In this document: in pieces, positions 30,401 to 39,534 of the stretch
Position numbering within the stretch: position 1 is the stretch's first letter
How the letters are laid out: every line of letters starts with the position of its first letter
DNA from: Parietichytrium sp. I65-24A
Taxonomy: Eukaryota > Sar > Bigyra > Thraustochytrida > Thraustochytriidae
Length of the DNA: 64,000 nucleotides
Assembly (NCBI GenBank): GCA_012862575.1
Contig: BLSF01000095.1
Location: 43,551 to 107,550, forward strand
Reading direction: 5' to 3'
Notes under the pieces: generated by a model
Databases searched by the model: none
What the model was told of the DNA's origin: nothing
What the model saw: the letters and a program-made list of their open reading frames with translations, nothing else
Translations under genes and position numbers: made by a program

Positions 30401-32436
30401 TTTTTGATCGAGGCTATGTGGCTGCTGCAAACGCGCTTGATTCGGAATTGCAGCAAAAACTAGGGAACTGTGGGGCGGAGGATTTGAGCAAGTCCAAGTC
30501 AAAGAAATTTCAGTGGCCGTCCGAATATTTAAAAGGGGTGAAATCGACAAAGAAGTTTGGCTTTGTGCGGGCTAAAGGATCTTCACTCGCCGAACACGAG
30601 TTGGAGCCCCTGAAGCTACAGCGAGACGAGACCAAAAGCAGTTTGCAACACCGAGAACGTGTTCTTGCAGCTGGCGCCCGGGAGCCCAGCCCTTTGGCAC
30701 AGACGTCTTGGCCGCTAGATCCTCGCGGGTCAAAGCTGCCGCTCACAACCCCGACGCCGAATAGGAAGCGTCACATCAACCCAGTGGAAGAGCTCCTATC
30801 TTCCAGCAAACGACGGAAATTAAACGCAAATGCAGCAACTCCTGACCGTCCCGCAGATTTATCGAAAACCCCGTCATCTGCCGGAATGCGCCTTTTGCAC
30901 TCGAGCTCTGGACAGTGTACCGGGCTGGAAAGGATCGTCACAGACTACCTGCGCGAGCAACATCGCCGGTGTTTGGACCCAGTGAGCATTGTGCCGCCTT
31001 TTTCACTGTCGGATAAGCAACACCAATGTTCTACAACAATTCCATCGCAACGGACCAGCGGACCACAGTCAAACTTGTTCGCTCGACTTTTGCAGCGAGA
31101 GCTCAATGGCACCAGGCATGGCTGCATCGGTGGTCGAACACAAGATCTTCGTCTCTTGCAGGGCCGCTGCAAGTGTGTCCGAACGTTTCGAAACAATGAG
31201 AGTAGTATTGAAGGCGTAAACGACTCGGAGGCCCTTGAGACCTACACAGCGGTCAGCTTTTTACACCATTCTTCGGACTATGAAGACCTGTTGTTGGGCA
31301 CAAGGTCGGGCGATCTCGTTCTTCGGAATACTCACAGCGGCCAGACATTTGCAAAGTGGCACATCTCGGACAAACCGGTCAGGTCGATCTCTGTATCTCC
31401 TGATGGAAGTAGAGTCCTCACTTGTTCCCCTGATGCAGGGTCAATGCAACTGTCGAAGTTCCCCAAATCTGTCGTTGTTGAGTATGGTACAGATGGTTAC
31501 GAAAGGATGTATGATTTTGGAACCACCAATCGCAACCGCGCGGAGGACGAGACTGTGTTACTTTGGGAGGCACATAATATCAAGGAGGTTGAGATGGACC
31601 GCTTTGGCAAACGCGCGGTTGCCACTCTGCTGAACGGCGAGCACGACGGTCATGAAATTCCCGCGGTTGTTTATGATCTAGAAACGGGGGAGGCCATTAC
31701 CAAGCTCGTGGACAATAAGCTCTCGAGTCGCTACTATCAGCACAGGGCATGCTTCACTCCTCATGGTAACAGCATCGTTCTTCACGATGGGTTGTTGTGG
31801 GACGTTCGGTCTCGAAAGGTTATTCACAAGTTCGATAAACTCTCAGAGTTCGGCTATTGTGCCTTCAAGCCGGACGGAACCCAGGTCACCATTGATGCGT
31901 CAGTTTGGGACTTGAGAACCTACAAATTGTTCGCCACTTGCCTCGCCTTTGAGTCGTCCAGAGTCATGTTCGACAGCGAAAGCTCCGTTGCTTACAGTCA
32001 TCGAGTGGACGCAGGCCCTGAAGAGGCAGAGAAAGCCTCTTCTTACCATGTCGTGGATGCCTCGGATTACTCTACGATCACGACCGTGGGAGTGGAGCCC
32101 TATGGGATTGAAACGATGGCGTTGAATCCAAGTGGTCAAAAACTCGCCCTGGTAATGGAGAGATCTCTTCTTGTTGACGAGGAAGAGTGGCAAGAGCGGC
32201 AAGGGCTGTGCAGATTGTACGAGATTGGGCGCGTGTGGAACATTGACGAAACGGATATGCAAGATGAGGAGGACGACGAAGACGACGACGATGATGATGA
32301 CGAAGACGATGATGACGACGAGGACGACGACGAGGACGATGACGAGAATGTCATGGACAGCGATCTCTCGTTTTCATCAAGTGGGGATGAGATGGGACCT
32401 TTTGGGCACTATCTCGATCCTGTGGGTTTGTATTAA
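27424..32436 (+). CDS. DCAF1: DDB1- and CUL4-associated factor 1 (VprBP homologue)
   Basis: This is a 1,670-residue protein with its ATG at 27424. DCAF1 is the substrate receptor of CRL4 ubiquitin ligase. The N-terminal half is helical armadillo-like repeats interrupted by Ser/Lys-rich linkers (about 275-360). A LisH motif lies near 982-1015 (ELLGLIKDHLFDRGYVAAANAL). The C-terminal WD40 propeller (about 1270-1605) has the two family boxes LLWDVRSRKVIHKF (about 1458) and VWDLRTYKLFATC (about 1495), which bear the WDxR signatures used to dock on DDB1. The protein ends with an Asp/Glu tail (about 1613-1643), as in animal and plant DCAF1. The 5.0-kb frame is uninterrupted, so no intron is needed. 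Confidence 0.96.
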   Translation: MEDDEASSGGALEERLADLAGRCAILASISTFDLGSRLDMEDETVLDALKAMQEAAELLEELENEYLNAEDCSPMVDDREKYGIGEAMALLSMTGSMDWVQALKTMLSVESPSVSQNIDVKCVALHFLQAAFEPVAGTNSPMLGFLEDVVSFQVLVAYAFGDAFLVTEKQLQAGDKKESSSKRKLHNKVEDPLALQVCKWWKDSPEKAKLLRQRATSLLSVFVFLEKSAGEYLMNQHVEKGLHTSMPRVILNRMKRELWPEYQEATGIASSADKSAAPGRHGKSSKSTRQKQSGVSSSSSSSIVPTSANAPLNFSAKKPSSSKQAQFSASSTAKKIHAKDKQEASKRSRSTSDSGYKSTQLRRYNKELCFCLRLLEKMSERSISVTRPILQENGLKFFFQMIHQTNRDDVFLISEALVLVSNLCMHQKIANDFMDRNGVKLLLELARTSKRPFYLLPGISYCISCLSTTVIHRICQLPFQLFRQVNTFMLELLENDQDIVQMSAMVYWGEALKCPMNLKMFDSFDGASLLLNCLASPVPSRFSVKTELFVKHIVYTLEVYMRAHVAVAAHLVQLDVAHSQRTKDGQHLAANSRIRSDSLGSLSSIGSSASRSTTRAKLAEDKPMDTDLIATESNMAFLQSHRDVAMRILTRSKWKPVETILAYKVPRDNDEDGAAESEGSKSKKGDSNPDLSGNQGLSTTSAVQSSQNANSDIAAGAGQQGGGSHLTEQFPALVMLLQIVHSTAGIEVPRSYLSDTAVAALLILRVVTLLPYTYKILCECTVPTLFSPLSGEFADSWAFGDMEEEESLQGITVLFMAVGVSEGREAQLIQATLEVICNCCSPTMGEDRAQRPVRKLARHNNAIMTLLALLRYNETPRYADSIRYLACLALHGLANDHHVAQVLETLNVTQALTKIARSEPVLFENKRIHKKLRREALKLIEHISDASKTANTQNIIGDVADATNKRLLRNAIVERTQINFDSRELLGLIKDHLFDRGYVAAANALDSELQQKLGNCGAEDLSKSKSKKFQWPSEYLKGVKSTKKFGFVRAKGSSLAEHELEPLKLQRDETKSSLQHRERVLAAGAREPSPLAQTSWPLDPRGSKLPLTTPTPNRKRHINPVEELLSSSKRRKLNANAATPDRPADLSKTPSSAGMRLLHSSSGQCTGLERIVTDYLREQHRRCLDPVSIVPPFSLSDKQHQCSTTIPSQRTSGPQSNLFARLLQRELNGTRHGCIGGRTQDLRLLQGRCKCVRTFRNNESSIEGVNDSEALETYTAVSFLHHSSDYEDLLLGTRSGDLVLRNTHSGQTFAKWHISDKPVRSISVSPDGSRVLTCSPDAGSMQLSKFPKSVVVEYGTDGYERMYDFGTTNRNRAEDETVLLWEAHNIKEVEMDRFGKRAVATLLNGEHDGHEIPAVVYDLETGEAITKLVDNKLSSRYYQHRACFTPHGNSIVLHDGLLWDVRSRKVIHKFDKLSEFGYCAFKPDGTQVTIDASVWDLRTYKLFATCLAFESSRVMFDSESSVAYSHRVDAGPEEAEKASSYHVVDASDYSTITTVGVEPYGIETMALNPSGQKLALVMERSLLVDEEEWQERQGLCRLYEIGRVWNIDETDMQDEEDDEDDDDDDDEDDDDDEDDDEDDDENVMDSDLSFSSSGDEMGPFGHYLDPVGLY

Positions 32437-32990
32437 TTTTCTCTTGATCAAGATAAAAACCATACCATTATTCCTTTTGGTATTTCTTTCTTGCTGTCCA
32501 GTGAATTTATTTACTTGTTGATAAAAAAGTATTCTCCCGTGAGAATATCCAAAAGTGTGCATTTCAGTGGCGTGAGAGCTATTGGGGAAATGCAGAAAGC
32601 GCATCGTCTTTTGAAATCACCTACTTGTGTAGTTTGAGGTCTACGACGAAAAAGTTTGCAAAAAAGGCGCGATGGGACCCCAGGGGGGAAAGGAAGAAAG
32701 GTACGGGGAAAAAACGAGTAATATTCGTCTTTGTTTTTGTTTATCTCGAATTTGACGAAAAACAAGAAAGCATCAAATTCACCACTTGTCATGATGATAT
32801 GCCGCGCGCTACAGGAGCGCAGGGCATGATTAATGTATTGCTTTTGTTTGTTCGAATCTGATGAAAAACAAGAAAGCATCAAATTCACTCATGAAATCAA
32901 TCTCATCTCATATCTTGGGTGACCGGCCACCAGGTCATTCTCGCTCCCTTTTCTAAATCTCAGGATGACACAAACGAGTCAAGGAGAAAT
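32437..32990. other. Convergent spacer with a 45-bp direct repeat
   Basis: This 554-bp spacer lies between the stops of DCAF1 (+) and the Kelch-PstS gene (-). A roughly 45-bp segment recurs in direct orientation at 32737-32782 and 32842-32888 (shared core GAAAAACAAGAAAGCATC). A minus-strand frame across it has no family match and contains the repeat twice, so it is not called. Confidence 0.6.
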
Positions 32991-35519
32991 TTACACCAAC
33001 TGAACCTGAACAGCAGCCGACTGGGAGAGCTGAGAGTCCGAGTCCTCGCGATCCCGACGGTCAAGAGAGTTAATGTCGCTCAAAGCTGGGTCCTTACGTC
33101 CAGAGTGCTGAGGCATACGGCCCTTCACAGCTCTCTTGAAGCCAAGGAGTACGTAGAGCACCACGACCAACAAGATGAAGTCGAACAGCGCAAACACAAG
33201 CGCTGCGATCGCTACTGGGCTCGGGGTGGAGGAGGAGCTTTCGTCAGTTGTGGTGGCAGTCGCGGTGGAGGCCTCCTCTAGTGTAGCCAGGCGCTCTTCG
33301 ATCGCCTTGCGGAAGTATGACTGGTAGTTACCTCTCTTAAAGCTGAGCACGTTGGCGTCTTGTCCTTCCAGTGGGGTGGTAGATTCTTCAAACTCAAACT
33401 CCACCACTCCGTAACCGAGCTCGAGCGCGTCAGCTCCCGCGCGCGCGAGGGAGAGAACACTGTCTGGAAGAGCGACAAAGTTGTAAGTTGGGAGCATGTC
33501 TTGGCCCTTGTCAACAGAGCTAGAGTCGGACGATGCAGAGAGGATGAATTGAGCAAATGCCTTCAGCAAAGCTCCACTGCTTCCCATGCCGGTGAGGTCT
33601 TGGCGAATGTAAAGGTAGGATACGAGGACAATCGGCCAAGTGGCGTCGCCCTCTGCGTTGATGAGGGTGACAGAGGAAAAGTCACTGAATGCATCCGCTG
33701 GCCAGCCGGAGTAGCTACTTCCAGCCGCACGGATACTTGCCTCGGTCGGGGTCACGGATTTGCCATTGGCGTTGATCAAAGTTACCGGCTGAACGTGAGT
33801 TGGAAAGCCGTGGCTGACGGACAAATACCCAATGGAGTACTCGTTGGACTCAACGTAGCTCTGAACACCTCCGGAACCCTGAGCGATTTCGGAATTGCAG
33901 CTACTGCTGGTGTCACATGGCCAGTCGATGAGAGATCCGGAAAGTGAGCTTGGCCACTCAGATGGGCAAGCAGCATTCAAAAATCCGGTGACTCCCGAGG
34001 TACTGCTAGAGCCGAGCTTGCGGTGCACAGTGAGGATCTCCTTATCGACGTTCTTAATCCAATCATTGCGACCGTCGGTGGCGAGCTCGCTCCACTTGGT
34101 GATCTTTCCGTTAAAGATCTTTGCAAGTTGGCAGGCCTCCAGAACAAGCTCCTCGTCCAAACCCTCAGGAATGTTGAAGTAAAAGTCCACAGCGCCAAAG
34201 CCGAATGGGAGCTGTGCGATTTTGTGGTTGTGGCGGGTCAAGGTAGAAAACATGTCCGCGGTAAGAGGGATGTCTCCAGAGCCAAACTGGCTTACCGGGA
34301 GGAAGCTGCTTGCCTCGTTTCCAACAAATTCCTTTTGCCCAGAGCCAGAGCCGATACCGCGGTAAGTCATCTTGAGCGGAACGCGAGCCATGCCCTCAAA
34401 CATACTCATGATTTCATAAAAGTAATACTCTGGGTTGGTGGTCCCCGATCCGTGCAACACGATCGTCGGGTTGGAGTAGATGTCACTGCTCTCCACAAAG
34501 GCCTCCACGGTCTTGATGATGTTGTGCTTGCTCTTGTAAATTTCTTTGTTGAGTTCCACGAGCTCTTGACCTCCAAAGGTGTACACAGTGTTGCCGAGAC
34601 TAACGGCATCAAAGCGATGGCGCTTAGTGTCCATCTCTCCACCAAAGTGCCAGGTCTTGGACTCTGGGTTGAAGATTTCGATACGCTCAGAAAGGGTGTT
34701 GTTGGCGGTCTCTCCACCAAACACGTAAATCTTGCCGTCCAAAACAGCAGTTGCAAGATCTCCGCGTCCTGCCTCGAGAGGATATTCAAAGGTCTCCCAC
34801 GAGGTGCCATCAAACACCTCAATGCTGCTGAGTGGCTGGACGTTCGCATCGAACCCTCCGATGACGATGACTTTGTCCTCAAACACTTCGTCGCGACAGT
34901 CCCCGCGCAAGGTTCCCATGGCAGGCCCGTCATTGGAGAGCGAACCGTTGCTCAGGAGAACCCATGTCTCGGTAGAGAGCTGGTAGTCCTTGCTTGGCCA
35001 GTATCCTCCCGTAAAGTAAATTGTGCCGTCCAAGTTGAATGCCACTCCATCAGTAACTCCCGCCGTAATCGAGGAACCCAGCGTTGACCAGGTCTCCGTC
35101 TCGAGATCAAGAACGTCAATCGTCAGTGCCTGAGTGCCTTCCTGTGGCCCCTCGCCACCGAACACATAAAGCTTGTTGTCGCGCAGAGCGACCGAATGGC
35201 GGTACCTTCCAGTAGGCATGGTATTGGACAGCGACTCGTACGTATCCGTCTCCGGGTAGTACACGAGCGCCACATTGCTGATATCCGTGCATCCGGCAGT
35301 GCCGTCCTGTGTATCGGCCTTGCACCCTCCGACAATGACGATCCTTTCAGAGTCCACAGCGGTCGCGGTCATGTCACTGAGCGGGTTCGGCAAGTCATTT
35401 CGCGTCTCGAACACGTGCTCCAGCGGCTGCACAAAGTACGACACATTCGTCGCTCGCAGTGCTGCCTCTGCGCCCACTGCGCCCAGCGCTCCCGCCAACG
35501 CCAGTCTCTTGGCCCACAT
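32991..35519 (-). CDS. Secreted/anchored Kelch-repeat + PstS-like phosphate-binding protein with TM tail
   Basis: This 842-residue protein has its ATG at 35517-35519 (upstream codons offer only TTG). A signal peptide (1-21, basic then Leu/Ala-rich, ending GAEAALRA) leads to six Kelch-type blades at about 50-320. Their strands are recognisable as IVIVGGC, LYVFGGE, IYFTGGY, VIVIGGF, IYVFGGE and VYTFGGQ. A PstS/PBP-II domain follows at about 345-735 with the phosphate loops GSGTTNP and YRGIGSGSG, and FNGKITKWSEL as in bacterial PstS. A polar Thr/Ser linker, one membrane helix (about 768-792) and a charged cytosolic tail of about 50 residues complete it. It is probably an extracellular phosphate-sensing or capturing receptor. 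No ABC permease is nearby, and in eukaryotes PstS domains have no Pst transporter partner, so the role is inference. Confidence 0.92.
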   Translation of the reverse strand: MWAKRLALAGALGAVGAEAALRATNVSYFVQPLEHVFETRNDLPNPLSDMTATAVDSERIVIVGGCKADTQDGTAGCTDISNVALVYYPETDTYESLSNTMPTGRYRHSVALRDNKLYVFGGEGPQEGTQALTIDVLDLETETWSTLGSSITAGVTDGVAFNLDGTIYFTGGYWPSKDYQLSTETWVLLSNGSLSNDGPAMGTLRGDCRDEVFEDKVIVIGGFDANVQPLSSIEVFDGTSWETFEYPLEAGRGDLATAVLDGKIYVFGGETANNTLSERIEIFNPESKTWHFGGEMDTKRHRFDAVSLGNTVYTFGGQELVELNKEIYKSKHNIIKTVEAFVESSDIYSNPTIVLHGSGTTNPEYYFYEIMSMFEGMARVPLKMTYRGIGSGSGQKEFVGNEASSFLPVSQFGSGDIPLTADMFSTLTRHNHKIAQLPFGFGAVDFYFNIPEGLDEELVLEACQLAKIFNGKITKWSELATDGRNDWIKNVDKEILTVHRKLGSSSTSGVTGFLNAACPSEWPSSLSGSLIDWPCDTSSSCNSEIAQGSGGVQSYVESNEYSIGYLSVSHGFPTHVQPVTLINANGKSVTPTEASIRAAGSSYSGWPADAFSDFSSVTLINAEGDATWPIVLVSYLYIRQDLTGMGSSGALLKAFAQFILSASSDSSSVDKGQDMLPTYNFVALPDSVLSLARAGADALELGYGVVEFEFEESTTPLEGQDANVLSFKRGNYQSYFRKAIEERLATLEEASTATATTTDESSSSTPSPVAIAALVFALFDFILLVVVLYVLLGFKRAVKGRMPQHSGRKDPALSDINSLDRRDREDSDSQLSQSAAVQVQLV

Positions 35520-37326
35520 TTCGCAATTTCGCAACAACAACCACGCCCTCCCGGATTCACCGACTGGCTCCTCGCTCTTGAATCACTCTTGAATCTCCCG
35601 AGTGATGCTCCTGCTCCTGCTCCTGCCCCTGTGTCCCGCCTTCACCGTGCTCTTCCGAACACTCCGCGCACTCCTTGCGTTTGGGAACTGCTTGCATCGG
35701 TTCCAATGGTTCCAATCCTTCCACTCATGAAGATTCCCAATCCATTCGAAAAAGTGCCCCACTGCTACGAGGTTCCTTAACTGGCTGCTACACCTCCGTG
35801 CCTTCCTCCTCACAGGCTAGCGCTGGTCTACACGATATGATAGTAGACTCCCATGCGTTTAGCATAACTAGCATCACTAGAATTCGGGGGTGTTAAGACA
35901 TTCGGGTAGAAAAAACGGGAGATGGTTAGGACCGTGTATCTCTGCACAGGGATTGCTACTCGTAATTAAAGTTATTGGTAGTGAGAAAGGATGGTGTCTA
36001 AGAGGAATCGCTCTCCTTTCTTTCACTTCTTTCACTGTAAGCTTAGTGAGACAGCCTAGCGAGAACAGGGAGGACTATGGACACGGGTAGCGAATTGGTA
36101 GGTAGGACTGTCGGGTACGACGTGTTGATGAAGGAAAGCAGATGCACCCACGACCACTCATCAGGGTGCTATCCGTGCATTATAAATTCTGGTAGCAGTC
36201 TGGTTTTGGCTCGGAAACGCCGGAAAACACCGAAAACGCTCCCTTTCTTTTTTTAGAAGAATCGCACATACGATTTTACTGTTTTACTGTTCTACTGTTC
36301 TTCTGTTAATGCACATTCTCAAACCATTCAAAGCACTTGTTGCGTTCAAAAGGCGTCTCAACCTGATGAAAATCTCTCGTTCGTTTGTGATGTTCATAAT
36401 TAACCTAACACAAAGCTGATTCCGCTCTTCTGCGCGATTTACTTGCGGCAGGGAAGTAAAGAGCGGTGAGTTTAGTTTGTTGTTATATCCATTCGGGAGA
36501 GAATCCATTCAATTCGGTAGAGTTGAGAATCGAGATCTTGATTGGTCCGTGACGCCGTGTGCATGAACTTTCAGTATTTACTTGCCTCTTACATCACTCG
36601 TAGGAGTCATTTCCTGGGCACTTCCAGTCGGGCCACGTGCCTCCTCCTCGCAGACATGTGAATGAATTACTGGAAGTAGGAATGTAAGCTAGTAGTTCTC
36701 AGCGAGTGGGTTGAAAAAGAAAGTGGAATTTGGGAAAAAGCAAAAGCACAGACAAAAACCTGCTGAGACCTGCTTCTTCTGCTTTCGCAGACAGTCGAAT
36801 CCAATTGAGGGACACTGTCAGCCAAACCACTTGCACAATGCTAGCACTAGCACCTGTGGTTCTTAACAACTACAGTAGGCCATCTCTTGCACTTCTATTA
36901 GCAGACTAAGCGGATCCTGTTTCTCAAGATTCTCACTCACTGTTCTCACTGTCAGTGAGAGAAGAAACGAAACATTGTTCGTGAATTGAATTGAAATAAA
37001 AAGAAAAACAGCACTTCTCTTTTAAAAAAGAAAAGCAAAACATAATCCACGTTTCGAATTTCAAAACGACGGTGGGCACTACCTGATATTCGTCAGGCCT
37101 TTAATTCTAGAACATATCTCGCAAACATCGTTCTTCACACTCCGGATCCGGTTCTTCCTCGGTTCTTCCTCGGTTCTTCACCGGTTCTTCGTGTGGAGCT
37201 GGGCATTCGCGGACGAAGGGTAAACAAAAAGTGCAAAATATGACGGGAATACTATTCAGAGTGAGCAGAGTCGAATTGACCGAGGGGGGCACGCAGCGCC
37301 CTCGATTCGCGCTCGAGCGGGAAAGT
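35520..37326. other. Intergenic region upstream of the Kelch-PstS gene
   Basis: This 1.8-kb gap holds the promoter of the Kelch-PstS gene and the 3' end of the sulfatase. Notable items are GCTCCTGCTCCTGCTCCTGCC repeats (35608-35631), CCATTCAA-type stretches, and GGTTCTTCCTCGGTTCTTCC repeats near 37150-37192. No gene is supported. Confidence 0.5.
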
Positions 37327-39534
37327 TTACTTGGCCACGCAGCGCTTGGACTTCCAGCGGCAGTTCGTCTTGTTGGAGTTGCAGCCGGCCTTCTTGCGGT
37401 TGGCTTTGCGGCGAGAGAAGCTGCAAAAGGCGGTCTCGCGACAGCCGATGCCTTTGAAGTATTTGCACTCTTGCAGCACGCACTGGGCCTTGGAGGAAAG
37501 TGTGGGGCAGAAAGCGCTTGGCAAACGCAAGTCGCTCGAGGTTGGGGAACGAGTGGGGAAATTGGTGGGAGCTGGAGATGGCGCCGATGTCTTGGGTGAG
37601 GTCGGCGAGCTTGTGGGTCTCAAAGTCGGGCTCGATGTGGTCGGGTGGATGGTGGGGGCGCTGGTTGGTGCGCTGGTTGGGGTGATGATTTCGCGCCCGG
37701 ATAGGTAACGGTTTTCGCAGGTCTTGTCGTCGGAGTTCCACTGACACGTTTCGGCCCGCTCCTCGCACATGGATTTTTGACTCGCGGTGGTCCCAGTGAA
37801 GGCACAAAAGGCCCTTGATTGGCATTGGCTGCCGATGAAGACGCAGTGCGCACCGAGTTGAGCGCACTCGCTCTCTGAAGTTGCTTCGCAAGGTAAGAAG
37901 CGGGCACGAATCATCGCTGCGTGTTTCTCAAGGACGTCAGCGCTTGCTGAATGTGAAGCGACATTATCCACCTCCTTGCGCCCGTCCGTAGTACTGTGGT
38001 CGTACAACTCAACATTGTCTGCTTCAGCGCCATCAAAGGTGTCTCGCAAGGACCCTGGTACCCACCGTCGCCACTCCGAGTACCTCCACTCCTTGGTCTT
38101 CACAGAAAAGCCCATGTATTCCGGGTCTCTCACAACCTTGCCGCAAGCGCCATCGTCCAGTTCTTCGCACTCACTGCAATCAACCACTTTGCCATTTTTC
38201 AGCAAGACGCAGTCCTTGCAATCAACTTGGATTTTTGAGCCAGCAAACGCCACGCACACAGGCCACACGCTGAAGGCGCTTTCTATCGGGTAAGACCAGT
38301 CATTGCCGGCAATCTGAGGTGATTTCAAAAGCACCTCCGTCGTTGCGGGTGAGGTAATCTTGGTGGGGCGGAGGAGGTGGGCAAAGCTCTGGCCCTCTAA
38401 GGAATACTTCTCGTACATGTCCAAGCCCAAAGGCACTCCAGCGAGTTCGGCGACCGTCGGGAACAGATCTATGGATTGAACAATTGTGCTTTCCTTGCTC
38501 CCTACTGGTTGGGTGCTCCTTGGGTCACGAATCCACAGCGGCGTTCGTAACGCCAAGTCGTACAAAGTTCCTTTGCACCAGCCCGCATGTTCTCCAAGCT
38601 GCCATCCGTGATCAGACGTAACGACTACGAGTGTGTCGTCCTTGAAACCATTCGCGTCTAAGTGAGAAATGAGGTCCCCGAGCAGATCGTCGACCCACTC
38701 AACACAGCCAAAGTACCCCGCGCGAAGCTGGGCAGTGGCCTCGTCGCTGAGAGGGGTGGTTCCGCCTTGATACCCAGTGCTCTGTACCTCCGAGGAGTAG
38801 TACAAATCCGCGCACATTGGGCGAAACGCCTGCCACGGTGCCGAGGCAGGAAAGTTTCGCCAGTCGGCGGTTGGGGTGCTTGGTGTCTGCTTTTTCTTCT
38901 CGAGAATCTCTTTCGGGATCCTAAATTTGGCGTGCGGACGCCGAAGCCCCACCATCATGAGCCATTTGCTAATGGACTTTCTTCTAAACATGGATATCTG
39001 ACTCTTTACCCAATCGACCGCTTTGCTATCTGTGAGTTTGTCAATCCGACTTCCCTCCTCCGCGCATACCACATCGTCACCGCAGCTGTTGCGGGTAAGT
39101 GCAGGCAATTTGTAGTAGTTGTCCACAAAATAATCATTGTTGTTGACCCAGTGAACCAGCTTGCTAGTTCCGTACACTTTGTAGTTCTTGCTCTTGAAAT
39201 ACTTGGAGAAGACGAGTTCCTTCTTGAGCATTTTCAATTCTTGGGCCGGACTGTCGTGAGTAAAGTAGTCCAAGCTCGTGGGCGCTTTAGAAGTGAACAT
39301 CGCAGCTCTGGAAGGCCCGCAGATCGCTTGTGCAGAATAAGAGTTTGTGAATTGAATAGAGCTCGCAGCAAGCGAGTCGAAGTTCGGCGTGTCCACATCT
39401 GTCGACCCATAAGACCCGGTTTCCGCTCTGAAGTCGTCCACGATGACAAGGAGCACATTCAACGGCGCGCCGCACGCTGAGCGAGCCAGAGATGCCACCA
39501 CCGATAGCAGCACGAGCGCCCGTTGTTTCCCCAT
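37327..39534 (-). CDS. Secreted sulfatase, iduronate-2-sulfatase-like, with PT stalk and Cys-rich modules
   Basis: This 735-residue protein has its ATG at 39532-39534 in front of a signal peptide (1-22, ALVLLSVVASLARSACG). The type I sulfatase domain spans about 24-545. It has the metal-binding VDD (32-34) and the formylglycine motif C72-G-P-S-R within AICGPSRAAMFT, so it should need formylglycine-generating enzyme. A further metal site is SDHGWQLGEHAGW. Overall order (LVHWVNNNDYF, VGLRRPHAKF, LWIRDP) is closest to iduronate-2-sulfatase and choline-sulfatase-like enzymes. The C-terminus has a Cys-rich module (about 548-614), a Thr/Pro stalk of repeated SAPT/SSPT units (about 617-660) and a second, similar Cys-rich module to the end. 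The likely substrate is a sulfated polysaccharide at the cell surface. Confidence 0.94.
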   Translation of the reverse strand: MGKQRALVLLSVVASLARSACGAPLNVLLVIVDDFRAETGSYGSTDVDTPNFDSLAASSIQFTNSYSAQAICGPSRAAMFTSKAPTSLDYFTHDSPAQELKMLKKELVFSKYFKSKNYKVYGTSKLVHWVNNNDYFVDNYYKLPALTRNSCGDDVVCAEEGSRIDKLTDSKAVDWVKSQISMFRRKSISKWLMMVGLRRPHAKFRIPKEILEKKKQTPSTPTADWRNFPASAPWQAFRPMCADLYYSSEVQSTGYQGGTTPLSDEATAQLRAGYFGCVEWVDDLLGDLISHLDANGFKDDTLVVVTSDHGWQLGEHAGWCKGTLYDLALRTPLWIRDPRSTQPVGSKESTIVQSIDLFPTVAELAGVPLGLDMYEKYSLEGQSFAHLLRPTKITSPATTEVLLKSPQIAGNDWSYPIESAFSVWPVCVAFAGSKIQVDCKDCVLLKNGKVVDCSECEELDDGACGKVVRDPEYMGFSVKTKEWRYSEWRRWVPGSLRDTFDGAEADNVELYDHSTTDGRKEVDNVASHSASADVLEKHAAMIRARFLPCEATSESECAQLGAHCVFIGSQCQSRAFCAFTGTTASQKSMCEERAETCQWNSDDKTCENRYLSGREIITPTSAPTSAPTIHPTTSSPTLRPTSSPTSPKTSAPSPAPTNFPTRSPTSSDLRLPSAFCPTLSSKAQCVLQECKYFKGIGCRETAFCSFSRRKANRKKAGCNSNKTNCRWKSKRCVAK

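Noticed and set aside
32511-32888. 125-codon minus-strand frame in the DCAF1 / Kelch-PstS spacer
   Set aside because: It is built on a 45-bp direct repeat read twice, lies between two 3' ends and has no family resemblance.
34023-35087. 354-codon plus-strand frame opposite the Kelch-PstS gene
   Set aside because: Shadow frame. All domain motifs lie on the minus strand.
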